Below, in pieces: positions 8,433 through 16,788 of a stretch of 64,000 nucleotides of DNA. The stretch lies in the NCBI RefSeq assembly GCF_006335015.1, contig NZ_VDGT01000003.1, forward strand, positions 124,001 through 188,000, in the 5' to 3' direction. Origin of the DNA: Streptomyces sedi. GTDB taxonomy: Bacteria > Actinomycetota > Actinomycetes > Streptomycetales > Streptomycetaceae. The notes beneath the pieces were generated by a model. That model did no database searches. It saw nothing but the letters and a program-made list of their open reading frames with translations, and was not told the origin of the DNA. The translations under genes and the position numbers were made by a program. The stretch's first letter is position 1. Each line of letters opens with the position of its first letter.

Positions 8433-9917
8433 GTGGTCAACGATCCGCTGAACCTCGATGAGTCCGGCGAGTGGGTAGGGGAGTGGTGGTTGCCGAGTGC
8501 CCCCGCCGATCAGGTCCCCGGTGTCCTCCGTTACGAGCCGGAGCGCGGCCTGGAGCTCTCGCTGATCGGTACGTTCGAGGATCGCGTGATGTCGAGCCCC
8601 TCGTCCTCGGGGGTCGCGGTTCATGGGGGGCAGCGCACGTGGGAGGTGATCCACGGTGCCGCTGAGCGATTCGAGATCACCCTTCTCGACTGCGTTCCGA
8701 CCCACAGTAGGCGCAGCATTGGCGGGCGGGTGAAAGGCCCCGACAAGCAGACGGTGGCGGTAATGACGGCGCTCATCGGGGTCCACGCCAGGGGGGAAGA
8801 CGAACCAGCGTTCTCTGCGGCTGAGGTATCAGTTGAGGACTTTGGGCTCTGGGTGGCTTCGTCGGTTTTCGACGGGTTCGTTGGCGCTCCCGATGGCAAG
8901 CTGGACGGGAGCGGAGGAATCTCCGTGAAGCCGGTGGAGCCCCAGTCGGTCGTGGCCGAGGGAACCGAGTTCCGTGTCACGCACCGGCACACCTTGCCGT
9001 TCTTCGATCGGCGTAAGGGTGAGACCGTTGGGCGGATGCGTGATACCGCGTTCATGAGAGTGGTCCCTCCAGAACCATTCTCGTTGAGCGATGCGCTGGG
9101 ATCTGCCAGTCTGGTGCAGGACCTGATCGCACTTGCGACGCATCGGGCTGCCGGGGTCATTTGGCTGCGACTGGAGTCAGTAAGGAACAGTGCAGCGCCG
9201 CAGAATGGCTGCCTTGCGTCGCGGCGAAACGTTGATGTGCTCTACTCACCCTCTGCGCTCGGCAAGCACGATGCAAAGGCCGTCGATCATCACCGGGTCC
9301 TCTTCACATGCGCCTCGCTCCCGTTCGAGGAGATCATGCCCCGCTGGTGCAAGGCCCATAGACGGTTGCAGGCGGCGACCAACATGATCCTCGGTCTGCG
9401 CTATGCGCCAGCTCGTTATATCGAGAACAATCTCTTGACAGCCGTCGGTGCGGCCGAAGTGCTGCATCGTGGCCTGCGCATCGACGAGCGTCCGTTCCCC
9501 GCCGGCACCTTCAAGGCCATGCGCGACGCGATGCTCGCGCAGGTCCCTGAGGAGTTTCGAGACACGTTCAAGAGATCGCTTCGCAACGATCCGACACTTC
9601 GGGATCGGCTTCACGCGCTCGCGGCGCGGCCCGATCAGGAAGCCATCACTCTGCTCATGCCTGATGTAGGCAGGTGGGCGAACCGTGCCACGCGAGCACG
9701 TAACGACCTCGCGCACGAGGGCAGGACTTCTGATCACTCCATGGATGAGTTGATCGCTGTCGTGGATGTGACCACGGCCGTCGTCATTCTCAACGTTTTG
9801 CACGAGCTCGGGCTACCCGCAGAGCGGCAACGCGAGATCGTGCAGGAGCATCCGCAGCTAAGAGCGACGTCCCAGAGGGCGCACAGGTGGCTGGTGAGTC
9901 CGGAAATCGGCGATTGA
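8433..9917 (+). CDS. ApeA-like HEPN protein, probable abortive-infection RNase
   Basis: A 494-residue protein. The N-terminus (SGEWVGEWWLPSAPADQVPGVL, then YEPERGLELSLIG) has the pattern of the ApeA N-terminal domain: a GxWWLP start followed by a short beta-rich region. The C-terminus holds a HEPN signature, RNDLAH, around residues 423-428 (R-N-x-L-A-H within RARNDLAHEG), expected to form the active site of a metal-independent RNase, followed by a long helix (AVVDVTTAVVILNVLHEL). ApeA is an established single-gene anti-phage factor; that this protein acts the same way is inference from the two ends. The GTG start has GGGGCACGCC upstream. Its visibly lower third-position GC compared with ychF suggests acquisition. 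It stands alone, ahead of a 283-bp gap. Confidence 0.72.
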   Translation: MVNDPLNLDESGEWVGEWWLPSAPADQVPGVLRYEPERGLELSLIGTFEDRVMSSPSSSGVAVHGGQRTWEVIHGAAERFEITLLDCVPTHSRRSIGGRVKGPDKQTVAVMTALIGVHARGEDEPAFSAAEVSVEDFGLWVASSVFDGFVGAPDGKLDGSGGISVKPVEPQSVVAEGTEFRVTHRHTLPFFDRRKGETVGRMRDTAFMRVVPPEPFSLSDALGSASLVQDLIALATHRAAGVIWLRLESVRNSAAPQNGCLASRRNVDVLYSPSALGKHDAKAVDHHRVLFTCASLPFEEIMPRWCKAHRRLQAATNMILGLRYAPARYIENNLLTAVGAAEVLHRGLRIDERPFPAGTFKAMRDAMLAQVPEEFRDTFKRSLRNDPTLRDRLHALAARPDQEAITLLMPDVGRWANRATRARNDLAHEGRTSDHSMDELIAVVDVTTAVVILNVLHELGLPAERQREIVQEHPQLRATSQRAHRWLVSPEIGD

Positions 9918-10200
9918 GGTTCCTTTTGCGGCAAGGGAAGGGAGGTGCTGGCAGCGACAATGGAGATATCCAGACGCCTCGGTGTCACAAGCGGCCATCC
10001 CCAGCTGCCGTTTGGCGTCGCCGTCTCAGGGACTTCGTCCGACTGTGCTCTTGTCGAGGAGTATCTCGACGATCTGCGTCGCGGTGCGCAGGGTGTTAGC
10101 GGACGCCTCGGCCCTCCTGAGCATTGTCCTCCGGAGAGTCGTAAGTCCCGTAGCGCACCGCGTGCTCGTCGTACAGGGAGGTGTGAGGCAGACATGGATG
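9918..10200. other. Intergenic gap between convergent HEPN and kinase genes
   Basis: I see no supported gene here. On the minus strand, directly after the kinase stop codon (TAA at 10201-10203), the same frame stays open for 34 further codons to another TAA at 10096 and has a protein-like acidic composition, but it has no start. Other open frames across the gap are compositionally poor. Confidence 0.5.
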
Positions 10201-11172
10201 TTAGCCCGGTGTGCCCAGCCGCCGCGTCCTTGCCCAGGAGCGCACGGGACGCGCTTCCGGCCCCATCGGGTGTCGGAAGGGGCGCAGCGGATCGACCTCG
10301 GCCCAAGGAGTGAGGGCGGTCGCCGGGTCGCCGCGTGCGGGGAGCCAGGGGGCAAGCCGCCGCCAGATCTCGCCGGCGTGCGGCGGGCGGTCGTCCGGTG
10401 CCTTGGCGAGGAGTTCGAGTACGAGGGTTTCCAAATCCTCAGGGGCGTCGGGGCGCAGGTCACGAAGGGGGATCGGCGGGTGGTCGAGGATCAGGCCGGG
10501 GAGCATGAGCTCTGAGTGGTGCTCGAAAACGGGGTCGCCGGTGAGCATCTTGTGGAGCAGGCAGCCGAGCGCGTACAGGTCGGTGCGCTGGTCGACCGAT
10601 TTACCCAGGATCTGTTCGGGGGCCATGCACTCCAGGCTCCCCGGGCGCTCGCCCGTGGCGGTGAGCCTGGCGGTGCCAGGTTCGAGGAAGGCGGCGACGC
10701 CGAAATCGAGGATCTTGACCACGCCGTCGGTGCGGATGATGACGTTACGCCCCTTGAGGTCTCGGTGGACGACATCGCGGGCGTGCACGGAGCCTAGGAC
10801 GGAAGCGATCTGTACTCCGATCGAGGCTGCCTCCTCGATGCTCAGCTGCGCCTGTTCCTCGATCCGATCCTCAAGGTCGATGCCTGTCACGTACTGCATG
10901 ACCAGGAACCGTGTGGCATTTTCCTCGCCGAGGTCGTAGACGGTGGCGATGCCGGTGTGGTCGAGCCGTGCGGCGGCGCGGGCCTCGCGTCGGAAGCGTT
11001 CGGCGTCCCGCGCGCGTTGATCCTGCGTCAGTCCGGGAGGCGTATTCATTGTCTTGAGCGCGACATCGCGGCCCAGGTGTTCGTCGTGGGCGAGCCAGAC
11101 GACACCCATGCCGCCGGATCCGATTTCCCGTTTGATCCGGTAGCGCTTGGCGATCACAGGTCCGATGTCCAT
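10201..11172 (-). CDS. Soluble Hanks-type Ser/Thr protein kinase
   Basis: A 323-residue kinase without a membrane helix or extracellular sensor. The kinase domain spans about residues 10-265: glycine loop IGSGGMGVVW, VALK lysine, catalytic HRDLKGRN, DFG metal site (KILDFGVAAF), and an activation segment ending MAPEQ. The last ~55 residues are basic and Pro/Arg-rich with no recognised domain. The kinase looks catalytically complete. It is divergent from the large helicase gene, and an inverted repeat (11295-11309) lies in the shared intergenic region. The context suggests it modifies or controls the helicase/methylase operon; no substrate is evident. The ATG start lacks a strong ribosome site. 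Confidence 0.93.
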   Translation of the reverse strand: MDIGPVIAKRYRIKREIGSGGMGVVWLAHDEHLGRDVALKTMNTPPGLTQDQRARDAERFRREARAAARLDHTGIATVYDLGEENATRFLVMQYVTGIDLEDRIEEQAQLSIEEAASIGVQIASVLGSVHARDVVHRDLKGRNVIIRTDGVVKILDFGVAAFLEPGTARLTATGERPGSLECMAPEQILGKSVDQRTDLYALGCLLHKMLTGDPVFEHHSELMLPGLILDHPPIPLRDLRPDAPEDLETLVLELLAKAPDDRPPHAGEIWRRLAPWLPARGDPATALTPWAEVDPLRPFRHPMGPEARPVRSWARTRRLGTPG

Positions 11173-11294
11173 GTGAGGGGCGGCTCCGTCCGGGGGCTGT
11201 CTCAGTGTCCCGCGCGTCCGCAGGTGGGCGCATCGCAGGAGAGTGTGGCATGGGTACCTGGGTTCGTGAACCTTACCCGAGAAGGAATCAGTCT

Positions 11295-11309
11295 GTTGAC
11301 TGAGTTCAC
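11295..11309. promoter_or_regulatory. Inverted-repeat operator candidate, copy A
   Basis: GTTGACT-G-AGTTCAC, an imperfect copy of the GTGAACTnAGTTCAC palindrome, in the divergent region between the kinase and the giant helicase. Five bases after the right arm is a TATGCT that could act as a -10 element; copy B has TATGTC at the identical spacing. The match between the two sites is seen in the sequence; the regulatory role is inferred. Confidence 0.55.
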
Positions 11310-11410
11310 AACCCTATGCTGTGATGTGGAGCCTAAGGGAAAGTGTGGCGTACCGCGGCCGGTGGGTAGCTACCGTGGCTCCGGACCATCTCGGGAACAA
11401 GTGGGGAAAC

Positions 11411-14400
11411 GTGGACGTCTTCAAGGTGCACCAGCGGCTCATCCAGGACTACAGGGAGTACACGTCCGGGTCAGTGGTGATCGACGACCGTCGCATCGAC
11501 GCTCAGGTGTCGAAGTCGCTCGCCGATGGGGACCAGTGGCCCGACCCCTACCTCTCTCTGAACCCGAGCTTCGCGTCCGGCGGTTCGGTTGAGTCCCTCG
11601 CGCGGCCGGGGGGGCTCTTGCACCCGGTGTGCGCGGACATTTTCCGTACGGGCAAGGGCGAGCGAGGTGCCACCGTTCGCCCGGTCCACTTTCACCGGCA
11701 CCAACTGGAGGCGATCAAGGCAGCCGACTCCAGGGACTCCTTCGTCCTGACCACAGGAACCGGCTCCGGCAAGAGCCTCGGCTACATCGTGCCGATCGTC
11801 GACCGTGTGCTGCGGGACAAGGATGCCGGCGCAGCGCCCGGGATCAAGGCGATCATCGTTTACCCCATGAATGCCCTCGCCAACAGCCAAGAACGGGAGT
11901 TGGCGAAGTTCCTCACCGCTGGATTCGGCGAGGGGGGCGAGCCGGTCACCTATGCCCGCTACACCGGTCAGGAGAGGGAAGACGAGAAGGAGGCCATTCG
12001 CGAGTCCAAGCCCGACATCCTGCTCACCAACTACGTGATGCTGGAACTGATGCTCACCCGGCCCAAGGAGCGCGAGAAGCTCATCGGAGCGGCCAAGGGG
12101 CTGCGCTTCCTCGTCCTGGACGAGCTGCACACCTACCGAGGGCGGCAGGGTGCCGATGTCGCCATGCTGGTGCGGCGCGTACGCGAGGCATGCCAGTCGC
12201 CTGACCTTCAGTGTGTGGGTACGTCCGCGACGATGGCCACTGGCGGTACTCCTACCGCGCGTCGTCGCGAGGTGGCCCGGGTCGCCTCCATCCTTTTCGA
12301 CACGGACATCTCCCCGGAGCGGGTGGTCGGCGAGACCCTGGTAAGAGCGACCGGGGATGCCGTGCCCACCCCGTCCGAACTCGCGACGCGAGTGAGGGAG
12401 AACGCCCCGCCGGCGGAGCACGGGCAATTGGCCGCTGATCCGTTGGCCCGCTGGATCGAGACCACCTTCGGCTTGGTCGAGACTGAGGATGATGACGGCA
12501 GCAAGATCCTGGTGCGTGCTGAACCGGTCACCGTGGAGGCCGCCGCTCTGCGCCTGCGCTCCGAAGCGTTCGGCTTCGAGGAGGCCGACCCGGAGAAGCG
12601 CTGGTACGAGGCGTGTGCGGAGGCCATCCGAGCCACCCTCCAGGCCGGGGCGGCCGCTCGCCGCGAGGAGGGCGACCGCCCGCTGTTCGCTTTCAGGCTG
12701 CACCAGTTCCTGTCCAAGGGCGGGTCCGTCTACGTCTCCCTGGAGGGAGAGGCCGACCGCCACATCACCCGCACCTACCAGCAGCGTGTACCGAACGCCC
12801 CTCAGAAGCTGCTGCTGCCACTGTCCTTCTGCCGCGAATGCGGTCAGGAGTACCTGATGGTCGCGCGCGATCAGGATGGCGACGCCGGCATCGCCTTTCG
12901 CACGCGCGAGGACGAGGACGACGAGCAGGGGTACCTGTACATCTCGGCCGCCAACCCGTGGCCGCAGCAGGTCGGTGACGCCATCGAGCAGCGACGTTTT
13001 CCCGACAGTTGGCTTACCTTCGACGAGCGCAGGGGAGCCCCGGTACTCACCGCGAGTCGCAGGAAGCGGGCGCCGCAGCCGGTGTGGGTGCGCCCGGATG
13101 GCACCGCCGGAGGAAGCGCGAACGGTGGAATCTACGCGGCTTATCTGCCGGCCCCGTTTCTCTTCTGTCTGGAGTGCGGTGTCGGGTACGAACAAGTCAA
13201 GGAACGGGATTTTGCCAAGCTGATGACCCTCGACCAGGAGGGTCGCTCGACCGCCACCTCCGTCATCAGCGCCTCGATCGTGCGCCACCTCAAGGGTGTC
13301 CCCGGGGGGGAACTCAACGAGGACGCACGGAAGTTGCTCACCTTCGTCGACAACCGGCAGGACGCGAGTCTGCAGTCGGGGCACTTCAACGACTTCGTCA
13401 TGGTCACACAGCTGCGTGGTGCCCTTTACCGGGCGATGGTCGCGGCGGGTGACAAGGGACTGCGCTGGAAGCGGCTGGGCGAGGAAGTGGTGGCGGCGAT
13501 GGGGCTCTCCCCACACGAATACGCGGCCAAGCCCTCCGAGATCGAGGAACTCGCCGAGAGCACGCAGGAAGCGCTGGCGGCGATCGCCGAGTACCGCCTC
13601 TTCCTCGACCTGGAGCGCGGCTGGCGCGTCACCATGCCCAACCTGGAGCAGACCGGGCTGCTACGCCTGGAGTACGCGGGCCTGGAGGCAATCGCCGGTG
13701 AGGAGGGTCGGTGGCGGCGCACCGCGGGGCCGCTGCGTACGGCCACCCCCGGCGTGCGCCATCGGCTGTCGACGGTTCTCATGGACGAGTTGCGCCGTCA
13801 GCGAGCTGTGGACACGCCCTACTTCACGGAGGCCAAGTTCGCCGAACTCCGGAAGGAATCGGCGCGGCTGAACGACGCTTGGGGGATCGCCGACACGGAA
13901 GCGGCGCCGCCTCCGGCAGGCGTCGCCGTTGCCCGCGCAGGACGCCCGGGCCGTACTGGGCGCGGTCGCAGCGAGTTGAACCTCACCGGCCGTGGAGCGT
14001 TTGGTCGCCACGTCCGTAAGAGCGGCACCTTTCCTGACTGGAGCGGGGGGCTGTCCCTAGACGAGGCTCAGGACGTCATCCGCGATCTTCTTAAGGTTTT
14101 GGCGGACGGTGGAGTCCTCACGGAAGTCTCCCAGGGACGGGGCGAGGAGCCCGGTTACCAGATCAACCACACGATCATCCGCTGGCACGCCCGCGACGAT
14201 GATCACGGTGCCGTGGACCGTCTGCGCCGTACCTACCGCGACGAGCGCGGACCTCGCGTCAACGCCTTCTTCAAGCGGCTCTACCAGGACATTGCCGCCA
14301 CCTTCGCCGGTCTGCACGCCGCCGAGCACACGGCTCAGGTTCCCCCCGACATTCGACAGGAACGCGAGGACCTGTTCGGTGAGGGCACCCGGCTTCCACT

Positions 14401-16684
14401 CCTGTACTGCTCGCCGACGATGGAACTCGGCGTCGACATCAAGAGCCTCAACGCGGTCAATCTGCGTAATGTGCCGCCGACCCCCGCCAACTACGCACAG
14501 CGGTCGGGTCGCGCAGGCCGCAGCGGGCAGCCCGCGCTCGTCACCACGTACTGCGCGACCGGTAACAGCCATGACCAGTACTACTTCTCCCGACGTGCGC
14601 AGATGGTTTCCGGCGCCGTCGCACCGCCCCGGCTCGACCTGGCCAACGAGGACCTGCTCGCCTCTCACGTACATGCGATCTGGCTCGCCGAGACCCGACT
14701 CGACCTCGGTACCAGCATGGCCAGGCTGATCGAGTCCGATGGTGATCAGCCCTCGCTGGAACTGGCATCATCGGTGGCCGGGGCTATCGACGAGCCGGCC
14801 GCCCGACGCCGAGCCCTGGTGCGGACACGCACCGTCCTTGACGGCTCCGGTGATCTGCTACGTGCCACGTCCTGGTGGCACGAGCAATGGTTGGAACAGA
14901 CGGTGGAGGCCGCGCCGGGCAGCTTCCGCAGGGCCTGCGAACGCTGGCGGAACCTTTTCAGGCGGGCCCTCGAAGAGCGCGAGAGCCAGCACCGCAACAT
15001 TCTCAACCGCACCGCCACCGGTCGCTCCAAGGACCAGGCCAAGCGCCGCCGCGCCCAGGCCGAGAGTCAGCTTGCCTTGCTGCGCAACGAGCAAGGTGGC
15101 GAGCGGACCGTGATGTCGGATTTCTTCCCGTACCGCTACTTCGCCTCCGAGGGATTCCTGCCGGGCTACTCCTTCCCCCGACTGCCGCTCGCCGCCTACA
15201 TTCCGGGTACTGGCCGTACCAGCCGCGGTGGTTACGACGGCGACTATCTTCAGCGCTCCAGGTTCATCGCCATTCGAGAGTTCGGACCCGGCGCGTTGAT
15301 CTACCACGAGGGCAGCCGCTACAAGGTGGACCGGGTGCAGCTGCCGCCGGACACAGCGGGCGAGCTGACCACCGAGAGCGCGAAGGTCTGTGGACGCTGC
15401 GGTTATCTGTCCCCGGAGGAACAGCGCGAGGACGTCTGCGGCGGTTGCGGTAGCAGCCTCGGCGACGCGCGAACCGATCTGCTGCACCTACACACCGTCT
15501 TTACGCACCGCCGCGACCGGATCTCCTCCGACGAGGAGGAGCGCCAGCGCACCGGCTACAAGGTGGAGATCTCCTACCGGTTCAAGAAACACGAGGACGG
15601 CCGCGATGGATCACTGCGAGCCATGGCGCAGAACGCCTCCGGCCGTCCCCTCGCCGAGTTGGCCTACGGCGACAGCGCCACCGTCCGGCTCACCAACCTC
15701 GGCTACCGACGCTCCGTCGCCAAAGGGGAGATCGGCTTCTGGATGGACCCGGTGACGGGTGACTGGCTGGCTGGCGGTGCGGCCAAGAAAGGCGGTCGGG
15801 AGGCCCCCCAGGAACAGGAGGGGCTCGCGGACGCCGAGAACGTGAATCGCAAGATGCCGGTGATCCCGTATGTGCAGGACACCCGCAACATCCTCGTCCT
15901 TCGGTTGGCTGAACCGGTCACCTCGGACACCGCCATCACTCTCCAGTACGCCCTGGAACGCGGCATCGAAGCGGAGTTTCAACTGGAGGACGCCGAGCTG
16001 GACACCGAGGAGCTCCCGCCGGACGAGGGTCCGCGCGAGCGGCTGCTGTTCATCGAGAGCGCTGAAGGTGGCGCGGGCGTCCTCCGACGTCTGCAGGCCG
16101 AGCCCGGAGCTCTGGCTCGTGCTGCGCGCAAGGCCCTGGAGATCGCCCACTTCGACCAGTTGGGCCGGGACCGGGGAGAAGAGAAGAGTAACGGCGACCC
16201 GTGTGAGAAGGGCTGCTACGACTGTCTGCTCTCCTTCGGCAACCAGCGACACCACCGCGTTATTGACCGACAGCTGGTACGAGGACTCCTCGAAGCCTTC
16301 GCGGACGGCACGGTCGGTGCCAGTGCCCCGGGGCGCTCGCGCGATGAGCACGCCGACGTACTGCGGCAGGGGGCCGACTCCAGCCTGGAGGAACGCTTCG
16401 TCGAGTACCTGAGGTCACACGGGCATCGGCTGCCGGACCACCAGCAGGTCACAGTGCGCGAGGCCCTGTCCAAGCCGGACTTCGCTTACGACACCGGGTT
16501 TGGCCCGATCGCGATCTTCGTCGACGGCCCGCACCATGACTACGACGACATCGCACTGCGCGATGAGGAGGCGGAGGAAAGGCTCAAGGATTTCGGCTGG
16601 GAAGTGGTCCGTGTCCGCTACGACGACGACTGGGCCAAGAAGGTCGCCGAGTACCCTCAGGTGTTCGGCGAACCCCGCCGCTGA
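11411..16684 (+). CDS. Giant DEAD/DEAH helicase with DUF1998-like region and Vsr-like nuclease end
   Basis: About 1757 residues. It starts VDVFKVHQRLIQDY, the usual beginning of large defence helicases of the DruE/Lhr-like type. Helicase domain 1 has Walker A TGTGSGKS (about 114) and LDELHTY as the DExH motif (about 235). Domain 2 has GVDIKSLNAVNLRNVPPTPANY and QRSGRAGR (about 1030). A zinc ribbon (CGRCGYL and CGGCG, about 1327) and a C-terminal DUF1998-type cysteine block (CEKGCYDCLLSFGN, about 1598) follow. The last ~90 residues (KPDFAY, IAIFVDGPHHDY, FGWEVVRVRYDDDW) resemble the Vsr/DUF559 PD-(D/E)XK nuclease fold. I chose GTG at 11411; upstream in-frame codons to 11321 are not family-like. 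It heads an operon with the SNF2 helicase and adenine methylase. Confidence 0.9.
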   Translation: MDVFKVHQRLIQDYREYTSGSVVIDDRRIDAQVSKSLADGDQWPDPYLSLNPSFASGGSVESLARPGGLLHPVCADIFRTGKGERGATVRPVHFHRHQLEAIKAADSRDSFVLTTGTGSGKSLGYIVPIVDRVLRDKDAGAAPGIKAIIVYPMNALANSQERELAKFLTAGFGEGGEPVTYARYTGQEREDEKEAIRESKPDILLTNYVMLELMLTRPKEREKLIGAAKGLRFLVLDELHTYRGRQGADVAMLVRRVREACQSPDLQCVGTSATMATGGTPTARRREVARVASILFDTDISPERVVGETLVRATGDAVPTPSELATRVRENAPPAEHGQLAADPLARWIETTFGLVETEDDDGSKILVRAEPVTVEAAALRLRSEAFGFEEADPEKRWYEACAEAIRATLQAGAAARREEGDRPLFAFRLHQFLSKGGSVYVSLEGEADRHITRTYQQRVPNAPQKLLLPLSFCRECGQEYLMVARDQDGDAGIAFRTREDEDDEQGYLYISAANPWPQQVGDAIEQRRFPDSWLTFDERRGAPVLTASRRKRAPQPVWVRPDGTAGGSANGGIYAAYLPAPFLFCLECGVGYEQVKERDFAKLMTLDQEGRSTATSVISASIVRHLKGVPGGELNEDARKLLTFVDNRQDASLQSGHFNDFVMVTQLRGALYRAMVAAGDKGLRWKRLGEEVVAAMGLSPHEYAAKPSEIEELAESTQEALAAIAEYRLFLDLERGWRVTMPNLEQTGLLRLEYAGLEAIAGEEGRWRRTAGPLRTATPGVRHRLSTVLMDELRRQRAVDTPYFTEAKFAELRKESARLNDAWGIADTEAAPPPAGVAVARAGRPGRTGRGRSELNLTGRGAFGRHVRKSGTFPDWSGGLSLDEAQDVIRDLLKVLADGGVLTEVSQGRGEEPGYQINHTIIRWHARDDDHGAVDRLRRTYRDERGPRVNAFFKRLYQDIAATFAGLHAAEHTAQVPPDIRQEREDLFGEGTRLPLLYCSPTMELGVDIKSLNAVNLRNVPPTPANYAQRSGRAGRSGQPALVTTYCATGNSHDQYYFSRRAQMVSGAVAPPRLDLANEDLLASHVHAIWLAETRLDLGTSMARLIESDGDQPSLELASSVAGAIDEPAARRRALVRTRTVLDGSGDLLRATSWWHEQWLEQTVEAAPGSFRRACERWRNLFRRALEERESQHRNILNRTATGRSKDQAKRRRAQAESQLALLRNEQGGERTVMSDFFPYRYFASEGFLPGYSFPRLPLAAYIPGTGRTSRGGYDGDYLQRSRFIAIREFGPGALIYHEGSRYKVDRVQLPPDTAGELTTESAKVCGRCGYLSPEEQREDVCGGCGSSLGDARTDLLHLHTVFTHRRDRISSDEEERQRTGYKVEISYRFKKHEDGRDGSLRAMAQNASGRPLAELAYGDSATVRLTNLGYRRSVAKGEIGFWMDPVTGDWLAGGAAKKGGREAPQEQEGLADAENVNRKMPVIPYVQDTRNILVLRLAEPVTSDTAITLQYALERGIEAEFQLEDAELDTEELPPDEGPRERLLFIESAEGGAGVLRRLQAEPGALARAARKALEIAHFDQLGRDRGEEKSNGDPCEKGCYDCLLSFGNQRHHRVIDRQLVRGLLEAFADGTVGASAPGRSRDEHADVLRQGADSSLEERFVEYLRSHGHRLPDHQQVTVREALSKPDFAYDTGFGPIAIFVDGPHHDYDDIALRDEEAEERLKDFGWEVVRVRYDDDWAKKVAEYPQVFGEPRR

Positions 16685-16788
16685 CCTGGTCTCCAGGCAT
16701 ATGGGCCGACAGCTACCACTATTCGTCGGCCATCGCTCCGCTACGTTCGTGCTTCCCGTTCCCGCCCGCACTCATCCGGAAGGCCCGT

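Noticed and set aside
9945-10313. A plus-strand open frame between the HEPN and kinase genes
   Set aside because: It runs into the antisense of the kinase, has an Arg/Pro/Ser-rich tail and no ribosome site or domain.
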